A model generated the notes under the pieces. The model did not search any database. It was given only the letters and a program-made list of their open reading frames with translations, and was not told where the DNA came from. Of a stretch of DNA of 64,000 bases, positions 27,112-36,114 are shown one piece after another. Within the stretch, counting starts at the first letter, position 1. The number at the start of each line of letters is the position of its first letter. This DNA is from Pedobacter sp. FW305-3-2-15-E-R2A2 (GTDB lineage Bacteria > Bacteroidota > Bacteroidia > Sphingobacteriales > Sphingobacteriaceae): contig NZ_CP151803.1 of assembly GCF_038446955.1 (NCBI RefSeq), forward strand, positions 6,138,001 to 6,202,000, in the 5' to 3' direction. Position numbers and translations under genes: made by a program.

Positions 27112-27738
27112 ATGGAAAATGATTTAGAAAATAGCGATTGGAAAAACGAAGCCCCCTACCTGGCCGGGCTTGGTGTGAAATCTCTTTTTGCGGTTCCTGA
27201 AGGCTATTTCGAAAAACTTCCTGAGCATATTCATCAGTCCATATATCTGGAAAATCTTAAGGCAGAACTTTCGGAAGATGGTTTTAAAGTTCCGGAAAAT
27301 TATTTCGATGAGCTCAGTGCAGGAATTGAAGCTAAGCTTGCCGCCGGGCGATTAAAAGAAATGGTGCCGAATGAGGGTTTTGCCCTTCCGGGAGATTATT
27401 TTAACCAGTTACAGGCTAAGATTTCCGAAAAAACAAAGAATAAAGAAACCAAAATCATTCGCCTTTGGCATTCTAAATTATTAAAGTATGCTTCTGCAGC
27501 TTGCTTCGTATTAATCAGTACCACAGCAATTTACCTGTACCCAGGGACTTCCGACCGACAGGCGGCCTCCGTGGAACTGGCGAATGAACAAATGCTTTAC
27601 GATATCGACGAAAATACCATTATAGAACACATTCAATCCAATAGTCTGAAAGCGGAAAGCCCTGCTGTAGCAGACGCCGATTTAGAAAACTACATTCTCA
27701 GCAATTATAGCCAGAATGATATTGCTTCAGATTTATAA
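27112..27738 (+). CDS. Putative membrane anti-sigma factor with three 32-residue repeats
   Basis: I do not recognise a family. The 208-residue protein (ATG at 27112, MENDLENSDW) has one transmembrane segment at about residues 125-143 and three repeats of the form F-x-V/L-P-x-x-Y-F-x-x-L starting at Phe26, Phe58 and Phe90, exactly 32 residues apart. The repeats lie on the N-terminal, expected cytosolic side; about 65 acidic residues follow the membrane segment. An earlier ATG at 27058 would overlap the sigma gene by 20 bases and is less likely. Position after an ECF sigma and the single membrane span suggest an anti-sigma role. Confidence 0.6.
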   Translation: MENDLENSDWKNEAPYLAGLGVKSLFAVPEGYFEKLPEHIHQSIYLENLKAELSEDGFKVPENYFDELSAGIEAKLAAGRLKEMVPNEGFALPGDYFNQLQAKISEKTKNKETKIIRLWHSKLLKYASAACFVLISTTAIYLYPGTSDRQAASVELANEQMLYDIDENTIIEHIQSNSLKAESPAVADADLENYILSNYSQNDIASDL

Positions 27739-27749
27739 TTATTACCAAA

Positions 27750-28199
27750 ATGAAAAACAGAGTCATTGTCGCCTTTCTTTTGATGTTACCATTCTTTGCT
27801 TCCGCACAAAGAGGAGAAAGATCTCCGGAAATAGAAGCATTCAGAATTAGTTATTTAACACAAAAAATGGATCTTTCTGAGGACGAAGCCAAAGTCTTCT
27901 GGCCAATATTTAATGAATTTCAGAAAGAACAGACCGCTTTAAATAAAGAAAGAAATCAGAACATGATCAGTTTCAGGAAGATCCCTGAGATTGACAACCT
28001 TTCCGACACAGAAGTGCAAACCCTGATTGTAAATGAGCTGAATTTTAAACAAAGAAACTTGGCCATTGAAAAGAAATACTATTACAAACTCAAATCCAAT
28101 TTACCCATAAAAGTAATCGGAAAATACTACCGTGCACAGGAAACTTTCAAAAGAGAACTGCTCTCCAGATACAAAAAAGGAGGACCTGACCGAAATTAA
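27750..28199 (+). CDS. Spy/CpxP-like periplasmic protein
   Basis: This 149-residue protein has a signal peptide (MKNRVIVAFLLMLPFFASAQ) and an all-helical, highly charged mature part. The segment LTQKMDLSEDEAKVFWPIFNEF resembles the helical Spy/CpxP/CnrX periplasmic sensor group, in which such proteins sense misfolded protein or metal and signal to an anti-sigma or kinase. It follows the putative anti-sigma gene by 11 bases. The three genes therefore look like one envelope stress module; the signal is not known. Confidence 0.65.
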   Translation: MKNRVIVAFLLMLPFFASAQRGERSPEIEAFRISYLTQKMDLSEDEAKVFWPIFNEFQKEQTALNKERNQNMISFRKIPEIDNLSDTEVQTLIVNELNFKQRNLAIEKKYYYKLKSNLPIKVIGKYYRAQETFKRELLSRYKKGGPDRN

Positions 28200-28203
28200 T
28201 TTG

Positions 28204-28211
28204 TATTTTTG
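28204..28211 (+). promoter_or_regulatory. -7 promoter box of the class III aminotransferase
   Basis: TATTTTTG matches TAnnTTTG and ends only 3 bases before the ATG at 28215. An alternative TTG start at 28209 lies inside the box and can be excluded. Confidence 0.65.
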
Positions 28212-28214
28212 TGC

Positions 28215-29408
28215 ATGCTTACACAACGTCAATTATTTCTTCAACATAACGCCCAAACCACACTAGAGCCTCTTCTTTTAGAATTCACCAAAGCCAGCGG
28301 GATGTATCTTTATGATACAACAGGAAAAAAGCACCTGGATCTGATTGCGGGTATTGGGGTAAGCAATGTTGGCCATTGTCATCCGGCCGTAGTCAATGCA
28401 GTAAAAGAACAGGTAGAAACCTATATGCACATTATGGTGTACGGTGAATTTGTTCAAAGTCCACAAGTAAATTTCGCAAAAGCACTGGCTGACGTTCTTC
28501 CGGAAAATCTAAACTGTACTTATTTCGTCAACTCCGGAGCAGAAGCAGTGGAAGGTGCGATGAAACTGGCAAAGAGATATACCGGAAGATCAGAAATCAT
28601 TTCCTGCCATAACTCTTATCACGGAAGCACTCAGGGTGCACTTAGCTTAATGGGCAATGAGGCATTCAAACAGGCCTACAGGCCCCTCCTTCCCGACATC
28701 ACTTTCGTCAACTATGCCAGTTTACCAGATCTGGACCAAATCACGGACCGAACTGCTGCAGTTTTTATAGAAACGATACAGGGTGAAGCAGGGATCAGAA
28801 TTGCAGATAAAGCCTATTTTGAAGCCCTTAGAAGCAAATGTACTGCAACAGGCACCTTACTAGTCCTCGACGAGATTCAATGCGGTTTCGGACGTACAGG
28901 AAAGCTTTTCGGTTTTGAGCATTACGGAATTACACCTGACATTCTGCTCCTGGCCAAAGGAATTGGCGGTGGTATGCCGATTGGTGCCTTTATCAGCTCT
29001 ACAGCAATCATGATGGCTTTGGCAACGAATCCGATCTTAGGTCACCTGACTACTTTTGGTGGTCATCCGGTAAGTTGTGCAGCTGGACTCGCCACCCTTC
29101 AAACGATCCTTAATGAAAATATCGTTGACGGAGTAGAGGAAAAAGGAGAATTGTTCAAAAAACTATTGGTTCATCCTGCCATTAAAGAAGTACGTGGAAA
29201 AGGCCTGATGATAGCGATAGAATTTGAAAACTTTGAGATCAATAAAAAGATCATTGATGCTTGTATTGCCGATGGGGTAATCAGCGACTGGTTTTTGCAT
29301 TGCAGCAATTCTATGCGTGTAGCTCCCCCATTGATCATCACAACAGAAGAAATTCATGAAGCTTGCGAGATCATTCTAAGAAATGTAATTGCAATTGCCG
29401 GAAATTAA
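28215..29408 (+). CDS. Class III aminotransferase (acetylornithine aminotransferase family)
   Basis: This 397-residue pyridoxal-phosphate enzyme transfers amino groups onto or from omega-amino or 2-oxo acids. The lysine that binds PLP lies in LLLAKGIGGGMPIGAF, and the Asp contact in VLDEIQCGFGRTGKLF. VNSGAEAVEGAMKLAK and HGSTQGAL are also class III signatures. Whether the substrate is acetylornithine, ornithine or another omega-amino acid is not clear, since no arginine genes are near. The promoter box lies 3 bases from the ATG, so the message is probably leaderless. Confidence 0.88.
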   Translation: MLTQRQLFLQHNAQTTLEPLLLEFTKASGMYLYDTTGKKHLDLIAGIGVSNVGHCHPAVVNAVKEQVETYMHIMVYGEFVQSPQVNFAKALADVLPENLNCTYFVNSGAEAVEGAMKLAKRYTGRSEIISCHNSYHGSTQGALSLMGNEAFKQAYRPLLPDITFVNYASLPDLDQITDRTAAVFIETIQGEAGIRIADKAYFEALRSKCTATGTLLVLDEIQCGFGRTGKLFGFEHYGITPDILLLAKGIGGGMPIGAFISSTAIMMALATNPILGHLTTFGGHPVSCAAGLATLQTILNENIVDGVEEKGELFKKLLVHPAIKEVRGKGLMIAIEFENFEINKKIIDACIADGVISDWFLHCSNSMRVAPPLIITTEEIHEACEIILRNVIAIAGN

Positions 29409-29412
29409 TTCC

Positions 29413-30333
29413 TTAACTCATTTTTTGCCGCTTAATCAGATAAGCTTGTAAAACAGAATGAAAGCCAGCAGCAATGTCGGCATCAATCATGTCGATCTTA
29501 TACTGACTGCATTTCAGATCGATGGCCTTTCTGTAACTGCTCATCCGGGAAAGGTAATCTTCCTTGACGTTTGATGCATGTGCTTTAATAACTGCTCCTG
29601 TTTCCATATCGACAAATTCATAAGGGCGGTTTTCAAACTGAAAATCGACCTCCTTAGATTTGTCCGTTACATTAAAAATAATCACCTCGTGTTTATTGAA
29701 TTTCAAATGTTGAAGTGCAGAGAATAAGGCTTCAATATGATCATCTCCATGAAATGTATTCAGCATATCACTAAAAATCACTACCAATGAACGCTTGTGA
29801 ATCAAATCCGCAATCTGATGTAAAGCCTGGGCCACATCGGTCTTCACATTCATCTGCTCCGAAACCAGGAGCTGCTCCAAACGATTAAACAGGTATTTCT
29901 GATGCGTAGTCGTTGATTTGGCAGGAGTATTCAATAACAAATGATCGGTAAACAAACTAAGCCCAAAAGCATCTCTTTGTCTTTTGAGCAGATAAATCAA
30001 CGAAGCAACAGCCTGTACAGAAAAATTGAGTTTATTATATTCCTTCGCGGGGAAATACATAGAAGAGGAAACATCAACAATAAACTGACACCTTAGATTG
30101 GTCTCTTCCTCGTACCGCTTGCTAAATAACTTATCGGTCCTGGCAAAAAGCTTCCAGTCAATGTTCTTTACACTGTCTCCTACATTGTATAAACGGTGCT
30201 CCGCAAACTCCACAGAAAATCCATGGAAGGGACTTTTATGGAGCCCGGTAATAAAACCTTCAACCACTTGTCTGGCTAATAATTCCAGGTTACCGTTGAA
30301 ATGGAGTGTTTGTTCATCAATCGCTGACTGCAT
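29413..30333 (-). CDS. DUF58 domain-containing protein
   Basis: This 306-residue protein has the DUF58 core: VGDSVKNIDWKLFARTDKLFSKRYEEE near residues 50-78, and a von Willebrand-like segment with DVSSSMYF (a MIDAS-like DxSxS) near residue 88 and SDMLNTFHGD later. DUF58 proteins are commonly encoded with MoxR ATPases and aid folding or assembly of envelope proteins; no MoxR gene is in this window. It has no membrane segment and is probably cytosolic. The gene ends 4 bases after the convergent aminotransferase stop. Confidence 0.85.
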   Translation of the reverse strand: MQSAIDEQTLHFNGNLELLARQVVEGFITGLHKSPFHGFSVEFAEHRLYNVGDSVKNIDWKLFARTDKLFSKRYEEETNLRCQFIVDVSSSMYFPAKEYNKLNFSVQAVASLIYLLKRQRDAFGLSLFTDHLLLNTPAKSTTTHQKYLFNRLEQLLVSEQMNVKTDVAQALHQIADLIHKRSLVVIFSDMLNTFHGDDHIEALFSALQHLKFNKHEVIIFNVTDKSKEVDFQFENRPYEFVDMETGAVIKAHASNVKEDYLSRMSSYRKAIDLKCSQYKIDMIDADIAAGFHSVLQAYLIKRQKMS

Positions 30334-30345
30334 AGCGTAAATATA

Positions 30346-30378
30346 AAAAAAGCGTTCATAGTTTATGAACGCTTTTTT
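30346..30378 (-). terminator. Terminator of trxA
   Basis: A perfect 15-bp stem (30346-30360 with 30364-30378) with a 3-base loop and a T-rich end on the minus strand. It separates trxA from the DUF58 gene. Confidence 0.85.
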
Positions 30379-30400
30379 GAATCCGTATATATGGAGTTGA

Positions 30401-30721
30401 TTATAATAATTGCTTATCTAATTTTTGTGCCAATACTGATTTTGGAACTGCACCAACCTGCTTATCTACTACTTCTCCGTTTTTGAAGAATAATAGGGCC
30501 GGGATGTTGCGGATACCGAATTGAGTCGAAATTTGAGGGTTGTTATCCACATTCACTTTACCTACGATTGCTTTTCCATCGTATTCCTTTGAGATTTCGT
30601 CTACGATTGGTCCTACCATGCGACATGGACCACACCATTCTGCCCAAAAATCAACCAAAACGGGTTTATCTGATTTTAATACAACTTCCTCGAAGTTTGC
30701 ATCTGTAATTTCCAAAGCCAT
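30401..30721 (-). CDS. trxA: Thioredoxin
   Basis: The 106 residues are a standard cytosolic thioredoxin with the active site WCGPC at residues 29-33 (Cys30 and Cys33) and the cis-proline in RNIPALLFF. It reduces disulfides and supplies electrons to enzymes such as the BCP peroxidase at 20937. A -7 box lies at 30805-30812, giving a leader of about 80 bases, and a strong terminator follows, so it forms a single-gene unit. Confidence 0.96.
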   Translation of the reverse strand: MALEITDANFEEVVLKSDKPVLVDFWAEWCGPCRMVGPIVDEISKEYDGKAIVGKVNVDNNPQISTQFGIRNIPALLFFKNGEVVDKQVGAVPKSVLAQKLDKQLL

Positions 30722-30804
30722 AATTCTTATTTTTATTTTATTAGTTTTTTTATCTTCTACTTGCCTGAATACTTAGGCATTGCCTTCGTACCCAAACCAG
30801 AGTA

Positions 30805-30812
30805 CAAAGATA
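30805..30812 (-). promoter_or_regulatory. -7 promoter box of trxA
   Basis: The minus strand reads TATCTTTG, matching TAnnTTTG, about 85 bases before the trxA ATG. No clear -33 TTG. Confidence 0.5.
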
Positions 30813-30855
30813 TAATCAATTGTAATGCCATCAGCCTGACAATGCCAAAATGACA

Positions 30856-33800
30856 TTAGTTCAACTTAGGATTAACGTTTAAGGCAGTTAATTGCTCTAA
30901 AAAATTATTGTTGGGATTAATCTTCAATGATTTCGAGGGCAATTTAACATTTACATTTTGTTCCTGATCATAAACGTCAAATAATAACTGACAATTCTGG
31001 TGATCCGTATTCGCTTTGTTCTCTTCCAGAATGGCATGGATCTTACTCATAAAGTCATCCGTAATCTTCTCTATAGGTACCTGAATGGTTACACTCTTGG
31101 CCAGTTTATCCCGCAGTTCGGATAACAGGTTGATCGAAGTGATCTTAAACTCCCAGTCGCCCTCTTTTCTAAAACGCTCACCAACCCTTCCACGAATCTG
31201 AAGGAAATATCCGTCTGTAAGGAATTGTTTGAACTTAATGAAATCATCACCAAACAATGCAAGCTCACAGGTATCGTCGTAATCTTCAAAGACAATCGTT
31301 CCGAAAGGTTTCCCGGTTTTAGTCATCCTTTGCGCGGCAATAACCACCAATCCACCAACCACCAGCTCCCGGTTTTTGATTCCCTCAAATTCAGCAAGCA
31401 CCTCCTCATTAGAATCCCCGGTCCTGATCTTATTTACCAACGACAAGTGTTTCACTTTATGCTGACAGAATTCTTTCAGCTCCAGTTTATAATTATCCAG
31501 CGGGTGACCACTCAAAAAGATCCCAATCGCATCTTTCTCGAATTTCAACCTGTCGATCAAACTCCATTCCGGAGCAACCGGCAGGCTTGGCTCATAAATC
31601 ATGTCTGCAACAGAGCCTCCAAATAAGGACGACTGAGCAGAAGATTCATTGTTTTGGAAATCATTGGCAAACTTGATCATCTTCTCGATGCCGTTCATCT
31701 TATCATTGATCCCTACAAAGAAATATTGCGCCCTGTGGTAGCCAAATCCATCAAAAGCACCGCTATAGACAAAACTCTCGTAAGCTTTCTTATTTACTGT
31801 ACGCGTATTTGAACGCTTAGCGAAATCATATACACTCCTGTACTGACCACCCTCGTTGCGTTCCAGAATAATGCTTTCTACCGCCTTTTCTCCCACACCT
31901 TTGATTCCCGATAAACCAAAACGAACCTGTCCGCTAATATTTACGGAGAACTTCGTTCCAGACTCATTTACATCCGGACCAAGTACAGAAACCCCCATCT
32001 GCTTACACTCTTCCATAAAGAATGCCACCTGTTTAATGTCACTCATGTTGTTGGAAAGTACCGCCGCCATATATTCAGCAGGATAATGTGCTTTTAAATA
32101 GGCCGTCTGATAGGCAATCCAGGCGTAACAGGTAGAGTGGGATTTGTTAAAGGCATAAGAGGCGAAGGCTTCCCAATCTTTCCAGATTTTCTCCAGAACA
32201 GTGGCATCATGACCTTTCTCCGCAGCCTGAGCCACAAATTTAGGCTTCATCTTATCCAAAACATCCTTTTGCTTCTTACCCATCGCCTTACGCAAAACGT
32301 CGGCCTCACCTTTCGTAAATCCGGCAAGTTTCTGGGACAAGAGCATCACCTGCTCCTGATATACGGTAATCCCGTAGGTTTCTTTTAAATATTCTTCACA
32401 GGCATCAAGGTCATATTTGATCTCTTCCTCTCCGTTCTTTCTGCGAACAAAGCTGGGAATATACTCCAACGGTCCCGGACGATACAAAGCGTTCATGGCA
32501 ATTAAATCCCCGAATACGGTTGGCTTCAATTCCTTCATGTATTTCTGCATCCCGTTCGACTCATACTGAAAGATACCGATCGTTTCCCCGCGCTGAAAGA
32601 GCTCATAGGTCTTTGCATCGTCAATTGGGAAATTATCCGGATCAAGGTCAATATTATGTCGGAACTTCACGAGCTTCACCGTATCCTTAATCAGGGTTAA
32701 CGTTTTTAACCCCAAAAAGTCCATTTTCAATAACCCTGCACTCTCTACCACGGAGTTGTCAAACTGCGTAACATAAAGATCTGAATCCTTTGCTGTAGCA
32801 ACTGGTACGAAATTCGTAATGTCGCTAGGTGTGATGATTACCCCGCAGGCATGGATTCCGGTATTTCTTAGGGAACCTTCCAGAATCTGAGCCTGTTCAA
32901 GGGTCTTGGCACCAAGATCATTGGCATTTGCCAGTCCCTTTAGTTCTAAGACCTTCTCATATTCATCTGCCCGAAGCGCCCCTTTCAGACTCTTCTCGTC
33001 GAGCGTAAATATCTTGGCCAGCTTCATGTTTGGAATCAACTTGGCAATCTTCTCCGCCTCGTATAAAGGAAGGTCAAGTACTCTTGCCGTATCTTTTACC
33101 GACGACTTTGCCGCCATCGTACCGTAGGTGATGATCTGTGCCACCTGGTTGGCTCCGTATTTATTAATTACGTAGTCCATTACCCTTCCACGGCCCTCAT
33201 CATCAAAATCGATATCGATATCGGGCATGGAAACCCGGTCTGGATTCAGGAAACGCTCAAATAGCAAATCGTATTTGATGGGGTCAATATTCGTAATCCC
33301 AAGACAATAAGCTACTGCAGATCCTGCAGCAGATCCCCTGCCCGGCCCCACAGAAACATCCAGTTCCCTTGCTTTTGCAATAAAATCCTGAACAATCAAA
33401 AAGTATCCTGGATATCCGGTCTTCTCAATGGTTTGTAGCTCAAAATCCAAACGTTCTGTAATCGATTCGGTAATTTCACCGTATCTTTTTTTCGCCCCTA
33501 CATAGGTCAGGTGACGTAAAAATTTATTTTCTCCCCGCTTGCCGCCATCTTCCTCATCTTCCTTTACCAGGAATTCTTCAGAAATATCGAACTTAGGTAA
33601 AAGTACCTCGCGGGCAAGTTTATAAATCTCAATCTTATCGATTACGGATTGAATGTTGAGAATTGCCTCCGGCACATCCGCAAACAGGTTTTTCATCTCC
33701 TCAGGAGTTTTGAAATAATACTCCTGGTTCGGCAAACCAAAGCGGTATCCCCTGCCTCTTCCTATCGGTGTAGCTTGTTTCTCTCCCTCCTTTACACACA

Positions 33801-35286
33801 ATAAAATATCATGCGCGTTCGCATCCTTTTTGTTGATGTAATAGGTATTATTGGTCGCAATCAACTTCACATCGTGCTTCTTTGCCAGCGCAATGAGGGA
33901 GATATTGACAATGTCTTCATCTTCCTGACTATGGCGCATTAACTCTATGTAAAAGTCTTCACCAAATTGAGATTTCCACCACAACAAAGCCTCTTCCGCT
34001 TGTTTCTCGCCAAGGTTTAACAATTTACTGGAGATCTCTCCGTATAAGTTACCGGAAAGTACGATGATGTCATCTTTATACTGTTCTATAACCGCTTTAT
34101 CTATCCTTGGAATATAATAGAATCCTTTTGTATAGGCAATTGACGACATCTTTGCCAGGTTATGGTAACCGGCCTTATTCTTGGCCAATAGCACAACCTG
34201 ATATCCGTCATCTTTTCTTTTCTTATCCTCATGGTTCTCACAAACAAAGAATTCACAACCTACAATAGGTTTAATGATCACCTCGTCCGGTGTTTCCCCT
34301 TTTTCGATCGCTGCCTGATTTCTGGCTTCCACTCCTTTATTATGGTTCAGAATCTGAGCCACAAAATGAAATGCCCCCATCATATTGGCATGGTCAGTCA
34401 TTGCTACCGCAGGCATTTTATAGGCTGCTGTCGCTTTGATCAGCGAAGGGATGTTGATGGTAGATTGCAGTACCGAAAACTGCGTATGGTTGTGTAAGTG
34501 AACATAGGTAGCTGAAGCCAGCTCCAGCTTGTTCTCTTCCAGTGTTTTTTTAGAGACTTTGGGCCCCTCTGCTTTTAGCAAACGTTTTCTGATTTCATCA
34601 GAAGCCGCTTTTAAATTCAGGTGGTTTAATCCAACGCGCTGGATTACTCCTGGATTACGTTCTTTGTAAGACTGTATGTACGCAACGTTAGCTTGAAGCT
34701 GATCGAGTGTAAATACCTCTAGTTTTATCAATTGAAGAAAGCAACGCGTGGTCGCTTCCACGTCAGCAGTCGCATTGTGTGCTTCCGCGAAGGGCTCCCC
34801 AAAAAGATATTGGTGTAATTCTGTTAAAGTAGGCAATTTAAATTTACCACCACGTCCACCTGGTAAGCGCAAAAGCTCCGCCGTGGTTTCCGTACAGGTA
34901 TCCAAAACCGGCATCTGGCTCATCGGGCTTTCTACGCCAAGACGATGAAACTCACAGCCCATAATGTTCACATCGAAACCGATATTCTGTCCGACAACAA
35001 ATTTAGATTTTGCCAGGGCAACGTTGAATTTCTCCAACACCTCCGACAAAGGAATTCCCTGTTCTTCTGCAAGCTCTGTAGAAATCCCGTGAATCCGCTC
35101 TGCATCGTAAGGAATATTGAAACCATCAGGTCTGACTAAATAATCCTGGTGTTCGATAAGATTTCCAAACTCATCATGTAACTGCCATGCAATCTGGATA
35201 CATCTCGGCCAATTATCCGTGTCGGTAATAGGCGCATTCCAATTGCGTGGCAACCCCGTCGTTTCGGTATCAAAAATCAAATACAT
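30856..35286 (-). CDS. dnaE: DNA polymerase III subunit alpha fused to a DnaQ-type exonuclease
   Basis: This 1476-residue protein is the replicative polymerase of the cell. The N-terminal 200 residues are a DEDDh exonuclease: FDTET with Asp6 and Glu8, GQNIGFDVNI with the second Asp, and HNATADVEAT with the His and last Asp near residue 175. A PHP domain follows from about residue 260 (YVHLHNHTQF and MTDHANM, with metal ligands kept). The catalytic core has GPGRGSAAGS and PDIDIDFDDEGRG with the catalytic Asp pair. Helix-hairpin-helix and OB-fold regions complete the C-terminus. Most DnaE proteins are near 1160 residues and carry no exonuclease, so proofreading here may be built in. Confidence 0.95.
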   Translation of the reverse strand: MYLIFDTETTGLPRNWNAPITDTDNWPRCIQIAWQLHDEFGNLIEHQDYLVRPDGFNIPYDAERIHGISTELAEEQGIPLSEVLEKFNVALAKSKFVVGQNIGFDVNIMGCEFHRLGVESPMSQMPVLDTCTETTAELLRLPGGRGGKFKLPTLTELHQYLFGEPFAEAHNATADVEATTRCFLQLIKLEVFTLDQLQANVAYIQSYKERNPGVIQRVGLNHLNLKAASDEIRKRLLKAEGPKVSKKTLEENKLELASATYVHLHNHTQFSVLQSTINIPSLIKATAAYKMPAVAMTDHANMMGAFHFVAQILNHNKGVEARNQAAIEKGETPDEVIIKPIVGCEFFVCENHEDKKRKDDGYQVVLLAKNKAGYHNLAKMSSIAYTKGFYYIPRIDKAVIEQYKDDIIVLSGNLYGEISSKLLNLGEKQAEEALLWWKSQFGEDFYIELMRHSQEDEDIVNISLIALAKKHDVKLIATNNTYYINKKDANAHDILLCVKEGEKQATPIGRGRGYRFGLPNQEYYFKTPEEMKNLFADVPEAILNIQSVIDKIEIYKLAREVLLPKFDISEEFLVKEDEEDGGKRGENKFLRHLTYVGAKKRYGEITESITERLDFELQTIEKTGYPGYFLIVQDFIAKARELDVSVGPGRGSAAGSAVAYCLGITNIDPIKYDLLFERFLNPDRVSMPDIDIDFDDEGRGRVMDYVINKYGANQVAQIITYGTMAAKSSVKDTARVLDLPLYEAEKIAKLIPNMKLAKIFTLDEKSLKGALRADEYEKVLELKGLANANDLGAKTLEQAQILEGSLRNTGIHACGVIITPSDITNFVPVATAKDSDLYVTQFDNSVVESAGLLKMDFLGLKTLTLIKDTVKLVKFRHNIDLDPDNFPIDDAKTYELFQRGETIGIFQYESNGMQKYMKELKPTVFGDLIAMNALYRPGPLEYIPSFVRRKNGEEEIKYDLDACEEYLKETYGITVYQEQVMLLSQKLAGFTKGEADVLRKAMGKKQKDVLDKMKPKFVAQAAEKGHDATVLEKIWKDWEAFASYAFNKSHSTCYAWIAYQTAYLKAHYPAEYMAAVLSNNMSDIKQVAFFMEECKQMGVSVLGPDVNESGTKFSVNISGQVRFGLSGIKGVGEKAVESIILERNEGGQYRSVYDFAKRSNTRTVNKKAYESFVYSGAFDGFGYHRAQYFFVGINDKMNGIEKMIKFANDFQNNESSAQSSLFGGSVADMIYEPSLPVAPEWSLIDRLKFEKDAIGIFLSGHPLDNYKLELKEFCQHKVKHLSLVNKIRTGDSNEEVLAEFEGIKNRELVVGGLVVIAAQRMTKTGKPFGTIVFEDYDDTCELALFGDDFIKFKQFLTDGYFLQIRGRVGERFRKEGDWEFKITSINLLSELRDKLAKSVTIQVPIEKITDDFMSKIHAILEENKANTDHQNCQLLFDVYDQEQNVNVKLPSKSLKINPNNNFLEQLTALNVNPKLN

Positions 35287-35334
35287 AGCTAGGTAATTAG
35301 AAAATCGTCTTTTTTAGAAATCAATATGATTGAT

Positions 35335-35342
35335 CAAAAATA
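35335..35342 (-). promoter_or_regulatory. -7 promoter box of dnaE
   Basis: The minus strand reads TATTTTTG, 48 bases before the dnaE ATG at 35286. Confidence 0.45.
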
Positions 35343-35382
35343 CGGATTTTTTCAGTTCTCCCTCTAATCGCACCAGATAATT

Positions 35383-35883
35383 TTACACAGAATGCACCTC
35401 AGGAATTGGCAAGGATGATTTATGTTCCTGTGAAACTAATTTAGAAGTATCATAACCCTTTTTATGACAGCGGTCTATGATTTCTGCCAGCAATTCTTTG
35501 GCAAGGTTCGGTTTTCTGGCCATGATAAAGAGGTATTTAAATTTCGGATGACCGACCACTACATAAGAGTAATCTTCAGCAAGTTCTATCACCCAGTAAT
35601 CCGCCTTTATTGGCCATATAAATTGAGCTTTGAACCTCGCATTCCTACTCCCCCGGATCACAAAAAGTTTAGAGCGGAAGTATTTCTGTTTGTCCTGCCC
35701 CAGCACTTTATATCCGGTAAAAACAGCATAGTAACCATCAGGATGGATCACATACGTCTCCACCGTTTGGCGCCAATGTTTGTCCATGAAAGTAGGTATG
35801 GAATACAAAGAATACCACTTTCCGGCATACGACATAATATCAACTTTTTCTACCGGTACATTATCCATAACAGGGTCCATCAT
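35383..35883 (-). CDS. Lipocalin family protein (Blc-like)
   Basis: This protein of about 166 residues has the lipocalin fold signature: YAGKWYSLYSIP near the start, then YWVIELAEDYSYVVVGHP and YLFIMARKP, as in bacterial lipocalin Blc. It has no lipobox and no evident signal peptide, unlike most Blc proteins. I chose the ATG at 35883, because a longer frame from 35919 would place 12 residues upstream of, and inside, a -7 promoter box at 35899-35906. Lipocalins bind small hydrophobic molecules or lipids; the ligand is unknown. Confidence 0.82.
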   Translation of the reverse strand: MMDPVMDNVPVEKVDIMSYAGKWYSLYSIPTFMDKHWRQTVETYVIHPDGYYAVFTGYKVLGQDKQKYFRSKLFVIRGSRNARFKAQFIWPIKADYWVIELAEDYSYVVVGHPKFKYLFIMARKPNLAKELLAEIIDRCHKKGYDTSKLVSQEHKSSLPIPEVHSV

Positions 35884-35898
35884 TTTACGACTATTAAG

Positions 35899-35906
35899 CA
35901 AATGTA
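35899..35906 (-). promoter_or_regulatory. -7 promoter box of the lipocalin gene
   Basis: The minus strand reads TACATTTG, matching TAnnTTTG, 15 bases before the chosen ATG at 35883. Confidence 0.5.
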
Positions 35907-36114
35907 AATTCTTTATCATAAAACCAGCAAGGTTAAAGAAAGTTTTAAAAAGCGTTTTTTAAACTGACCTAAATTTCTAACTTCGGCTTGAGACATTCCT
36001 CAACATGGTTTGCTTCAAATATTAATTATAGCCTAAATTTATAGTCATAGATCAGCATTTAAAACAATAGATTTAAACCAGGAGGAAAACCTTTAAAATA
36101 AAATTAGATTCATT

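Noticed and set aside
36080..36085. AGGAGG before mdh as a Shine-Dalgarno site
   Set aside because: It is 29 bases from the ATG, too far for a normal ribosome site; probably chance.
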